Below, piece after piece: positions 7,659-19,417 of a DNA stretch of 64,000 nt. A program made the translations under genes and the position numbers. Source of the stretch: Flavobacterium frigidarium DSM 17623 (GTDB taxonomy: Bacteria > Bacteroidota > Bacteroidia > Flavobacteriales > Flavobacteriaceae); contig NZ_AUDO01000011.1 in NCBI RefSeq assembly GCF_000425505.1, positions 1 to 64,000 on the forward strand. Direction: 5' to 3'. Positions within the stretch are counted from its first letter, which is position 1. Every line of letters begins with the position of its first letter. The notes under the pieces are model-generated. The model did no database searches, was not told where the DNA came from, and worked only from the letters and a program-made list of their open reading frames with translations.

Positions 7659-8609
7659 TTATTCAAATTTCCAAGCCTGCTGCTGCTCTTCTGTTAAAAA
7701 AGTCCAAGCCACTATTCTACTTGTTTTTTGGCCTTGAGCCATATCAATAGTCTTAATTGTAGCAACATTAATTTTGTTTAAAGTTTTATAAATACTTGAC
7801 AAGTGCGATTGTTTTGCTACTAGAGTTGTAAACCACAAACATTGCATAGGATACTTTGCACTTTCATAAATCATTTGTGTGATAAAACCTAGTTCACCAC
7901 CTTCACACCATAATTCTGCATTTTGTCCTCCAAAGTTTAGTACTGGTTTTGTAGTTTTCTTGTCTTGTAAATTATTTACTTTTCGCAACGATCCTTTTTC
8001 TGCTTCAATCTGAGAAGAGTGAAAAGGTGGATTGCAAATTGTAAATGCAAATTTATCTTGAGGGGTAATTATATTTTTGAAAATAAAACGAGCCGATGTT
8101 TGTTGTTGCAAACTGATGACATCAATAAGTCTAGGATTGTTTTCGATAATAGTCATGCAGCTGTCAATTGCTTTTTCATCGATATCAGTACCTACAAAAC
8201 TCCAGCCGTAAACTGCATTTCCTAACAAAGGATAAATACAGTTTGCACCTAGGCCTACATCGAGTCCTTCAACAGTAGTGCCAGTAGGAATCACTCCATT
8301 GTTACTGTTAGCAAGTAAGTCAGCGATATAGTGAATGTAATCAACACGGCCAGGAATAGGTGGGCACAAATAGTTTTCAGGTATTTCCCAATTTTTCACA
8401 CCATAATATGTAGCCAATAAAGCTCTATTCAATGTTTTAACTGCGGCAGGATCGCTAAAATCGATTGTTTCAATTTTGTGTTCGTTAATTGCTACAAACG
8501 GTTTTAATTCAGGACAGTTGGCAATTAGTATGTCGAAATCGTAACGTGTACGGTGTAGATTTCTAGGATGTAAATTTGTTTTCTCTGTAATTTGCTTTGA
8601 CATTTTCAA
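7659..8609 (-). CDS. rlmF: 23S rRNA (adenine(1618)-N(6))-methyltransferase RlmF
   Basis: An S-adenosylmethionine-dependent methyltransferase that modifies A1618 (E. coli numbering) of 23S rRNA. The N-terminus LHPRNLHRTRYDFDIL and the following FDFSDPAAVKTLNRALL-type segment are characteristic of the family. The SAM-binding loop is GLDVGLGANCIYPLLG, and the amino-methylase motif NPPF occurs in FTICNPPFHSS. The length of 316 residues matches RlmF. It sits alone between the TonB receptor and thiamine pyrophosphokinase genes, with a terminator behind it. There is no sign of damage. The identification is strong on motif order and length. Confidence 0.93.
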   Translation of the reverse strand: MKMSKQITEKTNLHPRNLHRTRYDFDILIANCPELKPFVAINEHKIETIDFSDPAAVKTLNRALLATYYGVKNWEIPENYLCPPIPGRVDYIHYIADLLANSNNGVIPTGTTVEGLDVGLGANCIYPLLGNAVYGWSFVGTDIDEKAIDSCMTIIENNPRLIDVISLQQQTSARFIFKNIITPQDKFAFTICNPPFHSSQIEAEKGSLRKVNNLQDKKTTKPVLNFGGQNAELWCEGGELGFITQMIYESAKYPMQCLWFTTLVAKQSHLSSIYKTLNKINVATIKTIDMAQGQKTSRIVAWTFLTEEQQQAWKFE

Positions 8610-8704
8610 TGTGTTTCAGTAAAGACGAGAATAACGATCTCATCAAAATCGGGGGCAAGGTATATAAAAAGTAGCACATTTATAGTGAGCTACACTTAAT
8701 TAGA

Positions 8705-9367
8705 TTAATCAGCGCATTCCATCATAAGTAAATCGCCATCATCATGTGTGATGGTGACAATTCCGTCAGTTGTGACGTGGTTGCTGCTTCCGGTTTTATA
8801 ACCGATCATTAAATCATCTTTTTCTAAGGGATAATATAGATTAGTTGAGGTAATGCCACTTACTAATCCTATCGGAATTAATGATATGGGTGTTTTAGCC
8901 GTATACCACTTTTCGAAACGACGTTGCAATAAAAATACTTTAGAATGATCGTCTAAAATTACAATCTTGAGTAAGTCTCTATAGCGAACGATATTGGTCA
9001 AGTTGGTGATAGTGTGATCGGTTCGTTTTCCGGTTGCCCAAACAACATTTACTGCAGGAATTTTTCTTTCGATCAAATAGTCAAAAGCTTTTTCTAAATC
9101 AGTTTTGTCTTGATTGGGTGTATGGACAATTTCGATAGGATACTGTTTTTCTCGGTAATACTCAGGATCAAAATTTCGATCAAAATCTCCTAATAAAACA
9201 TCTACTTTAATGTCTAATTTCATGACGCGCTCCATTGCCGAATCTAAAACAATTACTAGTGGCGACCATTCTAGCAATTGCCCTAATAATTCAGGATTAC
9301 ACGAAGCACCATTAGCGATTATTAAAGCAGGTTCTTGATCGTCTCTTACGATGTGATGTGAAGACAT
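8705..9367 (-). CDS. Thiamine diphosphokinase
   Basis: Transfers a pyrophosphate from ATP to thiamine to make thiamine diphosphate. Catalytic-domain motifs are visible: the aspartate-rich LLGDFDRN, the NQDKTDLEKA segment characteristic of the family, and GKRTDHTITNL. The C-terminal ~80 residues form the smaller beta domain that binds thiamine (SGITSTNLYYPL, SSNHVTTDGIV). The length of 220 residues is normal. A TATTTTTG promoter element lies 36 bases upstream, so the gene has its own promoter. No thiamine-pyrophosphate riboswitch is seen in the short leader, as expected for a salvage/activation kinase. Confidence 0.92.
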   Translation of the reverse strand: MSSHHIVRDDQEPALIIANGASCNPELLGQLLEWSPLVIVLDSAMERVMKLDIKVDVLLGDFDRNFDPEYYREKQYPIEIVHTPNQDKTDLEKAFDYLIERKIPAVNVVWATGKRTDHTITNLTNIVRYRDLLKIVILDDHSKVFLLQRRFEKWYTAKTPISLIPIGLVSGITSTNLYYPLEKDDLMIGYKTGSSNHVTTDGIVTITHDDGDLLMMECAD

Positions 9368-9402
9368 AGGTAATATATTAAGCAGGTAAAGATAAATAAA
9401 GC

Positions 9403-9410
9403 AAAAATAG
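9403..9410 (-). promoter_or_regulatory. -7 element of thiamine diphosphokinase promoter
   Basis: Minus-strand TATTTTTG followed by C, a good TAnnTTTG match 36 bases before the start codon. Confidence 0.5.
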
Positions 9411-9465
9411 TATGACTCTTTTCGAATAGTGAAAAACGAGATTAATGGCTAATTGTTAGATAGCT

Positions 9466-10287
9466 TTATTGAACAGTATACGTTTTACTATCGATTTCTC
9501 CCAAAGAAAAATAACCCAAAGCATAATTGTCTTTGTTTGTGGTATTGATAATATTTCCTCTTACAGTTGCGGGTGGCGATTGAAAGGGACCACCACTGTC
9601 TCCGCCTGATATTTTAATTAAAATGGAGAGATAGTTGTAATAGGTTTTTGAGATGCCATAATGTGTTACCGTCACTTCGTCCCCAACCTCAATATCGTCT
9701 TTGCTTGATAGGCTAAAGAATCTATTTCCTTGAAAAAAATCATCATCTGTGGTTGATAGGTTTTGATATAATTCATCTTTATACGCATACTGGAACAAGT
9801 AAAAATTAAGTTCGTTAGCAGGATCATTAAAAAACGTTTTAATTTGAATTTCGTCTCTAGTAATTCCTCCCTCATCATCTTGAGTTACTTCATCAATGGG
9901 AGCCACAGATTGCAATTTTTCTGTCGCAGTGTATGTAACACCGTTCAATTCAATTGTTAAAGTATAGGTTTCATTAATCTCAGGGACAAAATTAGAGCAA
10001 TAATACTCACCAGGAATGTCTACCTCATTAAAATTAAAAACACGATTTGTGCTATTTGCAACCGTCACTTTTGCCCCAGAAACTGATGGGATAACTTCAT
10101 TAAAAAAAGAGGTAGTAGTAGATAATTTGATTCTTTGCGTTCTACCGCTAGTATTCTTTTGCCATAGAATAGGAGCTTCGACAACTAATCTCGTTTCGGC
10201 TGTTTCAAGTTCAACGTCAATTACTTCCTCGCAACTGCTTAATGTTAGTGCCATTAAAATGACTATGTATGAGGCTATCTTTTTCAT
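9466..10287 (-). CDS. DUF4249 family lipoprotein
   Basis: A 273-residue surface or periplasmic lipoprotein. The signal peptide ends in a lipobox (LTLSSC, Cys about residue 19), followed by EEVIDVELETAETRLVVEA, the hallmark opening of DUF4249. Beta-rich, immunoglobulin-like strands follow (YTLTIELNGVTYTATEKLQ). DUF4249 proteins are regularly encoded right after a TonB receptor, as here: the receptor stop is three bases upstream. The pair therefore probably acts together at the outer membrane, with this protein as the accessory or cargo-binding partner. The substrate is not known for the family. Confidence 0.88.
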   Translation of the reverse strand: MKKIASYIVILMALTLSSCEEVIDVELETAETRLVVEAPILWQKNTSGRTQRIKLSTTTSFFNEVIPSVSGAKVTVANSTNRVFNFNEVDIPGEYYCSNFVPEINETYTLTIELNGVTYTATEKLQSVAPIDEVTQDDEGGITRDEIQIKTFFNDPANELNFYLFQYAYKDELYQNLSTTDDDFFQGNRFFSLSSKDDIEVGDEVTVTHYGISKTYYNYLSILIKISGGDSGGPFQSPPATVRGNIINTTNKDNYALGYFSLGEIDSKTYTVQ

Positions 10288-10290
10288 GAA

Positions 10291-12672
10291 TTAAAATTTA
10301 AAATTATAACTAACTGCTGGAACAATACCAAAAATCGAAGTTTTTAAAGCTTCATTGGCACCAGTATCTAAATTTTGGCTGAAGTTTATTGAAGCAGCAT
10401 TTTTTCTATTGTACAAATTGTAAATACTAAATACCCATTCGCCTTTCCAGTTGCGACCTTGATTTTTTGTAGGTGTTAAAGTAGCCGAAACATCTAAGTG
10501 ATGATACGTAGGCAAGCGGTTGTCATTTCTAAGTCCGTAATTAGGAATGATTACGCCTAAATAAGAATACTGCCCATTAGGATAGGTAACTGGTTGTCCT
10601 GTTTGTAAAGCAAAGTTGGCGCCATACGTCCACTTTTTACTTTGTTGGTAGGAGGCTGTCACGGCAATATTGTGTGTTTTATCATAAATAGAACGGTACC
10701 ATTCCCCATTATTTATTCCTAATTCATCGGCTGTTCTCCCGGGTGTTTGTTGCTCAGATTTTGATAATGTGTACGAAATCCATCCATTTAATCGACCTTC
10801 ATTTTTTCTCAGCATTACTTCAAGTCCATAAGAGCGCATGCGTCCATTTAAAATAACTTGCTCGATAGCGTCGTTTGCAATAAGATCAGCATCATCAATA
10901 TAATCCAATCGGTTTTGCACCTTTTTATAATAGGTTTCTACTTCAAGCGAATATTTATTAGTGCTAAAATTTCTAAAATACCCTAATGCGACTTGGTCTG
11001 CAATTTGAGGTTTTATATAATTGTCACTTGGCATCCAAATATCCAATGGAGTAGGTGACGAAGTATTCGAAATTAACTGTAAATACTGCACCATTCGATT
11101 GTAACTCGCTTTTATAGCTACATCATCATTAAATTTATAGGACACAGCCAACCTTGGCTCTAGATTGTCAAAGCTTTTTAAAACTTTATTTTTGTCATAG
11201 AATTTGGTTCCAATAGGAGTTGCTTTCTCATAAATTTGTTGATCAGAATTAAAGATTACCGGGTTGTCATTTTCATAAAGATTTAAAGTGGATTGTCCCA
11301 ATCTATAAAATAAGCTGTAGCGAAGCCCATAAGTAAGTGCAATTTTTTCGGATAAATCATGCTCAGCAGAAATGTATAGGGCAGGTTCGAATGCATATTT
11401 TTTATCTAATTGATCTGGATTGATACCAGACTCCTCATCTGAAGGTTTAATAGTCCCAGGATTGAAAGAATAGTATATCGCATTTACGCCATAACTCAAT
11501 TTAAAATTATCTGAAATGTAGTTTTTAAAATCGTATTTAATATTGTAGTTCTTTATACCAGAATCCCACTTAAAACCAATAAAATTAAGATCTAAGCCAT
11601 AGTAGTAATCACTATAAATTAAAGAGAAGTTAGAGAACAATTTATCAGAGAATAAGTGATTCCATCTTAAATTTAAAGTAGTATTTCCATAAGTATTACT
11701 GAAACTTTCGCTTATTGCAAAAACGTCTCTACCAAAATAACCTGAAAAATACAAGTTGTTATTCGGGTTCAGTTTGTAAGATAGCTTTGCATTTAAATCA
11801 TAAAAATAAGCCGAATTATCTTTATTTTCCTCAGACAACTTTAGAAACAAGTGCGCATATGAACTACGACCACCAATTAAGAACGAACCTTTGTCTTTTA
11901 CAATAGGACCTTCGAGTAACAAGCGGCTTGATATAAGTCCAATTCCTCCATTTGCATGGAAGGATTTACTATTACCGTCTTTTTGATAGATATCTAAAAC
12001 AGAAGCGGCGCGTCCACCAAAATTTGCTGGAATACCACCTTTGTATAGTTTTAAATCTTTAATGGCGTCTGGATTAAATACAGAAAAGAATCCAAAAACG
12101 TGAGAAGAATTAAATATGGTGGCTTCATCAAGCAGGATTAAATTTTGATCAGCACCACCACCTCTCACATTAAATCCAGATGCTCCTTCACCCGCATTTG
12201 TAACACCAGGCAATAATAGCAGTGATTTAATAACATCAACTTCACCTAGCACCACGGGCATTTTTTTAATCGAAGAAATAGAGAGTTTATTTATACTCAT
12301 TTCGGTAGATCGAATATTGGTTTTCTTGCTATTGTCAGTTATTACAACCTCTTGTAATTCTTCACCACTGGATAGTAAAGCAAAATTCAATCTTAAGTTG
12401 TTATTTAAGTCTATGTTTTTAGTATTGGTTTCAAAACCCAAATAACTAGCAATTACGGTATATTTTCCTTCAGGTAAAGTGATAGAATAAAATCCATATT
12501 GGTTTGTACTTACCGTCGCATTTAACTCAGAGATGTATAAGTTGACTCCTATAAGCGTTTCATTACTTCTGCCGTCGGTTATAGAACCACTCAAGGTGTA
12601 CTTTGATTGTGCAAAGGAACTGAAACTAATAAATAATACAATGATTATAGTCTTGACACTTTTTGAAAACAT
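10291..12672 (-). CDS. TonB-dependent receptor (DUF4249-linked)
   Basis: A 793-residue outer-membrane receptor. It has a signal peptide (ending SFSSFAQ), then a carboxypeptidase-regulatory-like domain at about residues 24-105 (LSGSITDGRSNETLIGVNLY). A short plug carries VRGGGADQNLILLDEA and GGIPANFGGRAASVLDI, and the barrel terminates in PAVSYNFKF. The plug motif with three glycines and the size below 800 residues are typical of the receptors that travel with DUF4249 lipoproteins. The two genes are three bases apart and form an operon with the receptor first. A weak -7-like element (TATCTTTT) lies near 12702-12709. The substrate is unknown. Confidence 0.9.
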   Translation of the reverse strand: MFSKSVKTIIIVLFISFSSFAQSKYTLSGSITDGRSNETLIGVNLYISELNATVSTNQYGFYSITLPEGKYTVIASYLGFETNTKNIDLNNNLRLNFALLSSGEELQEVVITDNSKKTNIRSTEMSINKLSISSIKKMPVVLGEVDVIKSLLLLPGVTNAGEGASGFNVRGGGADQNLILLDEATIFNSSHVFGFFSVFNPDAIKDLKLYKGGIPANFGGRAASVLDIYQKDGNSKSFHANGGIGLISSRLLLEGPIVKDKGSFLIGGRSSYAHLFLKLSEENKDNSAYFYDLNAKLSYKLNPNNNLYFSGYFGRDVFAISESFSNTYGNTTLNLRWNHLFSDKLFSNFSLIYSDYYYGLDLNFIGFKWDSGIKNYNIKYDFKNYISDNFKLSYGVNAIYYSFNPGTIKPSDEESGINPDQLDKKYAFEPALYISAEHDLSEKIALTYGLRYSLFYRLGQSTLNLYENDNPVIFNSDQQIYEKATPIGTKFYDKNKVLKSFDNLEPRLAVSYKFNDDVAIKASYNRMVQYLQLISNTSSPTPLDIWMPSDNYIKPQIADQVALGYFRNFSTNKYSLEVETYYKKVQNRLDYIDDADLIANDAIEQVILNGRMRSYGLEVMLRKNEGRLNGWISYTLSKSEQQTPGRTADELGINNGEWYRSIYDKTHNIAVTASYQQSKKWTYGANFALQTGQPVTYPNGQYSYLGVIIPNYGLRNDNRLPTYHHLDVSATLTPTKNQGRNWKGEWVFSIYNLYNRKNAASINFSQNLDTGANEALKTSIFGIVPAVSYNFKF

Positions 12673-12751
12673 ATTCTTTTTTTAAGATTGTAAACTGGGC
12701 GAAAAGATAAGAAAATTGGGATTAAACAAAGCTTAATAATACGTTAATAAA

Positions 12752-12777
12752 AAAGGCAACTGTTTCCAGTTGCCTTT
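12752..12777 (-). terminator. icd terminator
   Basis: Stem AAAGGCAACTG (12752-12762) with CAGTTGCCTTT (12767-12777), a 4-nt loop and a T-run on the minus strand. It lies 24 bases after the isocitrate dehydrogenase stop. Confidence 0.85.
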
Positions 12778-12801
12778 AATTATTTTATTTAAAATTAGCT
12801 A

Positions 12802-15048
<2,247 letters not shown>

Positions 15049-15095
15049 TCATGAAAAGGATGTTGAATGAATCGTATGCTTAAAATTAAGCGATG

Positions 15096-15103
15096 CAAAT
15101 ATA
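15096..15103 (-). promoter_or_regulatory. -7 element of icd promoter
   Basis: Minus-strand TATATTTG followed by C, about 70 bases ahead of the start codon. It fits TAnnTTTG exactly. Confidence 0.55.
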
Positions 15104-15251
15104 ATGAAATCAGACCATATTTAGACTCAGTTTGAGTTAGAATTAATTGAATTATAGGATTGTTAACTTGGTAGTGTTGAATTTATTGTTTTAACGATGG
15201 AATGGGCTTATTTCAAACAATGATATCGATTTAGTTCACTTATAGGCAAAA

Positions 15252-15278
15252 AAAAATCCCAACAATGTTGGGATTTTT
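15252..15278 (-). terminator. rplS terminator
   Basis: Stem AAAAATCCCAAC (15252-15263) and GTTGGGATTTTT (15267-15278) with a 3-nt loop. It is followed on the minus strand by a T-rich run. It begins about 20 bases after the rplS stop. Confidence 0.9.
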
Positions 15279-15297
15279 CACATAAAAGGATAGTAAA

Positions 15298-15648
15298 CTA
15301 TCTTCTTTTGTCTTTGATTTTTGCTTTTTTACCAGTAAGTTCTCTAAAGTAGAAAATTCTAGCTCTACGAACTGAACCTTTTTTGTTGATTTCAACTTTT
15401 TGTAAAGCTGGCAAGTTTACAGGGAAGATACGCTCAACACCTATTGCACCTGACATTTTACGAATAGTAAAAGTTTCTGTGTTACCAGAACCTCTTCTTT
15501 GGATAACAACTCCTTTAAAAAACTGTGTTCTAGTTTTTTCACCCTCTTTAATTTCGTAGTAAACTGTGATTGTGTCTCCAGCTCCGAATTCAGGAAATTC
15601 TTTTTTAGTAACTAATTCGTCTTTAACGAATTTCATTAAATCTGCCAT
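15298..15648 (-). CDS. rplS: 50S ribosomal protein L19
   Basis: A large-subunit ribosomal protein at the 30S/50S interface. The whole 116-residue sequence fits L19: FGAGDTITVYYEIKEGEKTR, the VVIQRRGSGNTETFTIRKM core, GVERIFPVN, and the basic C-terminus RRARIFYFRELTGKKAKIKDKRR (only key residues noted). It lies just downstream of trmD, the neighbour seen in most bacteria, but 156 bases apart. A separate TACTTTTG element at 15722-15729 lies in the gap, so it is probably transcribed from its own promoter as well. A hairpin terminator follows. Confidence 0.97.
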   Translation of the reverse strand: MADLMKFVKDELVTKKEFPEFGAGDTITVYYEIKEGEKTRTQFFKGVVIQRRGSGNTETFTIRKMSGAIGVERIFPVNLPALQKVEINKKGSVRRARIFYFRELTGKKAKIKDKRR

Positions 15649-15721
15649 GATAATTGTAATTATGGTTTTTAAAATAGAGTAACATTCACGGATCTCGCCA
15701 GAGGTTAGTCTAAAGTGGGTG

Positions 15722-15729
15722 CAAAAGTA
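15722..15729 (-). promoter_or_regulatory. -7 element of rplS promoter
   Basis: Minus-strand TACTTTTG followed by CACCC. It lies about 75 bases ahead of the rplS start, in the gap behind trmD, so rplS can be transcribed separately from trmD. Confidence 0.5.
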
Positions 15730-15804
15730 AATAAAAATGTTTAAAGTTTAAAGTTTATTTTATTTAAAATTCAAACGTTCAGTGCTTTCAACTTGAAACT
15801 AATT

Positions 15805-16485
15805 TTATTCTTCCTCAAGTATATCAGGGCGTCTTGTTTTTGTATGTTCGTATGCCATATCTTCACGCCATTTGTCAATTTTTGCCGAATGACCGCTAAG
15901 CAACACATCGGGAACTTTCCATCCTTTGTACTCTGCAGGTCTCGTATAAATTGGTCCAGAGAGTAATCCATCTTGAAAACTATCTGTTAATGCTGAGGTT
16001 TCGTCACTTAAAACTCCCGGGATTAATCGAATTAATGCATCTGAAAGTACCAAGGCGCCTAATTCTCCTCCTGACAAAACATAATCACCTATTGAGATTT
16101 CTTTTGTGATAAAATGATCTCTAACACGCTGATCAACACCTTTGTAATGTCCGCATAATATAATGATGTTCGTGAACATCGACATACTATTGGCCATTTT
16201 TTGATTCAATGTTTCTCCGTCAGGTGACATGTAGATTATTTCATCGTACTCACGTTCACTTTTTAAATGAGTGATGCAAGCATCGATAGGCTGCACTGTC
16301 ATCACCATTCCTGCGCCACCTCCATAAGGATAGTCATCGACACTTTTTTGTTTATTAAGTGTGTAATCTCGCAAATTATGAAAATGTACTTCAACAAGTC
16401 CTTTGTCGATAGCGCGTTTCATAATTGAAGCTTCAAACGGACTCTTTAATAATTCAGGTAAAAGGGTAACAATATCTATTCGCAT
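15805..16485 (-). CDS. trmD: tRNA (guanine(37)-N1)-methyltransferase TrmD
   Basis: A SPOUT-class knotted methyltransferase that makes m1G37 next to the anticodon and prevents +1 frameshifting. Visible motifs are [17 protein letters not shown] at the start, [13 protein letters not shown] (substrate/SAM pocket), [13 protein letters not shown], and the knot segment [17 protein letters not shown]. The 226-residue length is normal. The frame extends 20 codons upstream to a TTG, but MRIDIV is the conserved N-terminus and has an ATG, so 16485 is chosen. It precedes rplS, as in many bacteria. Confidence 0.96.
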   Translation of the reverse strand: MRIDIVTLLPELLKSPFEASIMKRAIDKGLVEVHFHNLRDYTLNKQKSVDDYPYGGGAGMVMTVQPIDACITHLKSEREYDEIIYMSPDGETLNQKMANSMSMFTNIIILCGHYKGVDQRVRDHFITKEISIGDYVLSGGELGALVLSDALIRLIPGVLSDETSALTDSFQDGLLSGPIYTRPAEYKGWKVPDVLLSGHSAKIDKWREDMAYEHTKTRRPDILEEE

Positions 16486-16550
16486 AATTCTATTTTTCGA
16501 ATGTAAAAATAGTTTTTTATCGGGGATAAATTTATTTTCGAACAAAGGTT

Positions 16551-16614
16551 TTAATTAAAAAAGGCAATCTTATAAATGAAAACACAATTGTATCTTTCAT
16601 TTATAAGATTGCCT
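16551..16614 (-). terminator. Terminator of M14 peptidase gene
   Basis: A perfect 20-bp stem: 16562-16581 (starting AGGCAATCTT) pairs with 16595-16614 (ending AAGATTGCCT). The loop is 13 nt and six T follow on the minus strand. It lies 35 bases past the peptidase stop. Confidence 0.85.
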
Positions 16615-16648
16615 AAAGACTACGTAAGCTAGCGAAATGGAAAATATT

Positions 16649-19171
16649 TTACATCAACTTGCTAAAGAAAACAGCATTCCAAAATAATTTTTCTGTTCCC
16701 AACCAGAAAGCTCGAAAGTTAGTATTGTCAGTAAAAATTAAAATTTTACCGTCACCATTTCTTGAAGCTTGAAAAGGAACTGTTTCTTTTAATATAGCCA
16801 GATTGCCTGGAGATATATAACCACTGAGTAATGGATTTTTAGTGTACTTTATAGGATTAGCATAGCTATTTACATTTGGTTCAATTAGTATTGATGTATT
16901 TCTAAACATAGGTAACTTGTTTCTAGGCATACCAAAATTAATAGGATGAGATAAATCTAAATTTGTTTCAAAAATAGCTCCTGAGATTAATTGTGCTCCT
17001 CTAAAATCAGCTCTTTGTTCATAACTGATATTCTTAGCTTCTTCTTTGTGTTTAATATAGTTTACATCGATCATTTTCCAAGCGGTTAGCCATCTAAGCG
17101 CATCTTGATAAGCAATTAAAGTGCCGCCATTTTGTACCCACTGTTCTATCTTACTTACTGATTCTTTAGAGAGACCGCTGTAATTCCCGTTTACTAGGAT
17201 CAAAGTGTTGTATCTGTTCAAGTTTACATTTTGGAATTGATCCGTATCAATTTTTGTCAAAGGCATAGCTGCTTTTTGATCGAATAAGTGCCAAATTTCA
17301 CCTGCATCTGAAGGGTCAACACCTTTGCCCACTAGCATCGCTACCTTAGGAAGCTCAATCGTTTCAAAATTTGGATTTCCTAAATTAATACCTTCTGTAA
17401 AACCTGTTTCAACGGCCGTTATATTAAAATTATATTCGGGAATAATGGTGCTTAGGTAACTGTAAATAGCCTCTGATTGCATCTCTTGATTCTGCACCGG
17501 TACAAACAAACTACCATAAGAAAATGTTTGCCCGCTGTGGGTAAATGGTTGCGATGTTGCTCTTACACGAAGTCCTTTCGATAAGATTTGGTTGAGCAAT
17601 TTAGGCGATTGATAGTCTGTCCATTCGATTAAATAACCAATATCACTTTTAGAGGTAACGATTCCTGCTTTTAGAGTAGGTTCATATTTCGAACCTGCAT
17701 CTGACAGAGAATTCAAACCTTCAAAATTCACGTTAAAAGCCAGGTCAAAACTCCATGCCGATATATCATAAAACAAGCTGTCTTTAAACTTTGTTTCTCG
17801 GTCAAAAATAGCATTAATCATTTTACTATTTTGCTGCTGTACGGGAATGATGTAGCTATTGTCTTTTTTGAATTTTTTATTGTTTACCGTAATGTCATTT
17901 TTCAAAGCTAGCATTTCGACTTTGTGTTGGCTTAATATTTTTGCTAGTTCGTTTACTCGCGTAGCATCATTTTCATCACCTACGATATAACCTTTAACTT
18001 TACTATTCTTGCTGTCTGATCTTGCTTTAGTGTAAAAATCACGTTGATAAGAAAGTAACTCTGTTCGCATTTCAGAGGTTGCTTTCAAAGTAGACAAACT
18101 AGTTGTAAATTGATTACGAATAGTGAACGGAAATGTTAGAATTCCGTTTGCACTTTCTTGAGCATGTCCTCTAGAACTCGCTTGTTCAAATAAAATACCA
18201 ATCGATCCATTAATATCAGGATAAGACGACCCTTTACCGTAATAAAAGTCATCATAGTTCTCTTCGATAAAATAAGAGCTACCTATATTATCTAGCGCTT
18301 TTGCATGATAACCTGCAATTTTCATTGTTAGTTTTTGGTTCAATTCAGGTGTTAAAGGATTGGTTCTGCTAGGTTCACCCGGTTGAAAAAAGTAAGTAGC
18401 ATTGGTTCCCATTTCGTGAAAGTCACAAAGTACATTGGGCATCCATTTTCTAAACGTCTTAATGCGAGCTTGACTCTCAGGAAGCTGAACAGGCAACCAA
18501 TCTCTATTCATATCAAATAAGTAATGGTTGAACCTTCCACGAGGCCAGCCTTCATTGAATTCACGGTCGTTAGGATCTGTAACTAAGTTAGCGCTTTTAT
18601 TACTGTTTACCCAAGTAGAAAATCGCTGAATTCCGTCAGGATTAAAACAAGGATCTAATAAAATCACCGTATTTTCAAGTGTCTTTTCTAGCTCTTGGCT
18701 CTCACAGGCAGCAAGATAATAGGTCAACGCAATAGCAGCTCCTGAACCACTAGATTCATTACCGTGTATCGAATATCCTAAATACACAATCACTGGCATA
18801 TCGTCTAATGTTTGTTGGCTATTTTCTCCAGTTAAATTGGCGAGATGTGCCATATTGATTTCGTTTATTCGAGCCAAATTTTTTGGACTTGAAATAGTCA
18901 GCAATTGTAACGGACGGTTTTCATAAGTGAATCCGGTAGTTTCAATCGCAATTCGGTTGGATAGTTTAGCGACCTCCTTCATGTAAAAAGATAGCTGCGT
19001 GTGATCAGTATGCATTTGTCCTAACTCAAAATTGAAAAAGCTTTTAGGAGTGGGGATGTTTTTATTGTAAGTAACATTTTGTGGCAGGTAGTAATCTAAA
19101 GTAATCTTTTCTTGCTTTTGCGCGCTTGCTGTAAATGCTATTAAAAACGTAAAATAGTAGAGTAGCTTCAT
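16649..19171 (-). CDS. Secreted M14-family zinc carboxypeptidase
   Basis: An 840-residue exported metallopeptidase. Residues 1-17 form a signal peptide (ending TASAQ). The M14 catalytic domain covers roughly residues 45-380. Its zinc ligands lie in YSIHGNESSGSGA (H..E), the substrate-binding segment is LDPCFNPDGIQRFSTWVN, FDMNRDWLPVQLPES contains the Asn-Arg pair, and the third ligand lies in DFHEMG. The distal ~400 residues are a large C-terminal region with a ThuA/glutamine-amidotransferase-like fold feel (LILVNGNYSGLSKESVSKIEQW). I cannot assign that region firmly. It probably works in external peptide degradation. It is divergent from the M3 peptidase gene, with a TATATTTG element at 19272-19279. 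Confidence 0.9.
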   Translation of the reverse strand: MKLLYYFTFLIAFTASAQKQEKITLDYYLPQNVTYNKNIPTPKSFFNFELGQMHTDHTQLSFYMKEVAKLSNRIAIETTGFTYENRPLQLLTISSPKNLARINEINMAHLANLTGENSQQTLDDMPVIVYLGYSIHGNESSGSGAAIALTYYLAACESQELEKTLENTVILLDPCFNPDGIQRFSTWVNSNKSANLVTDPNDREFNEGWPRGRFNHYLFDMNRDWLPVQLPESQARIKTFRKWMPNVLCDFHEMGTNATYFFQPGEPSRTNPLTPELNQKLTMKIAGYHAKALDNIGSSYFIEENYDDFYYGKGSSYPDINGSIGILFEQASSRGHAQESANGILTFPFTIRNQFTTSLSTLKATSEMRTELLSYQRDFYTKARSDSKNSKVKGYIVGDENDATRVNELAKILSQHKVEMLALKNDITVNNKKFKKDNSYIIPVQQQNSKMINAIFDRETKFKDSLFYDISAWSFDLAFNVNFEGLNSLSDAGSKYEPTLKAGIVTSKSDIGYLIEWTDYQSPKLLNQILSKGLRVRATSQPFTHSGQTFSYGSLFVPVQNQEMQSEAIYSYLSTIIPEYNFNITAVETGFTEGINLGNPNFETIELPKVAMLVGKGVDPSDAGEIWHLFDQKAAMPLTKIDTDQFQNVNLNRYNTLILVNGNYSGLSKESVSKIEQWVQNGGTLIAYQDALRWLTAWKMIDVNYIKHKEEAKNISYEQRADFRGAQLISGAIFETNLDLSHPINFGMPRNKLPMFRNTSILIEPNVNSYANPIKYTKNPLLSGYISPGNLAILKETVPFQASRNGDGKILIFTDNTNFRAFWLGTEKLFWNAVFFSKLM

Positions 19172-19271
19172 AGTAGTTAATTTGGTTGTGTTGGTTATTT
19201 ATTTGGGCGATAATTGCTTGGTATTCCAGTGAGTTGGTTCTTTAATACCTGTTTCTCAATTTAGATTTGGA

Positions 19272-19279
19272 CAAATATA
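19272..19279 (-). promoter_or_regulatory. -7 element of M14 peptidase promoter
   Basis: Minus-strand TATATTTG about 100 bases ahead of the start codon, in the divergent gap shared with the M3 peptidase gene. Confidence 0.45.
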
Positions 19280-19417
19280 GCACTATTTTTTTGAGCAGTT
19301 TCTAGCTAATAATTGGTTCAATAAAGCTGTTAATTTTAGAACTTTAACCCTTGTCAAATCTCCTTCTCCCATTTTTTTTGATTACTTTTATGATCGAAAA
19401 TAAATTAAACTCAAACT

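Noticed and set aside
15649-15721. Possible L19 autoregulatory leader
   Set aside because: A leader of about 70 bases exists, but I could not find a stable hairpin that would qualify as a known ribosomal leader motif.
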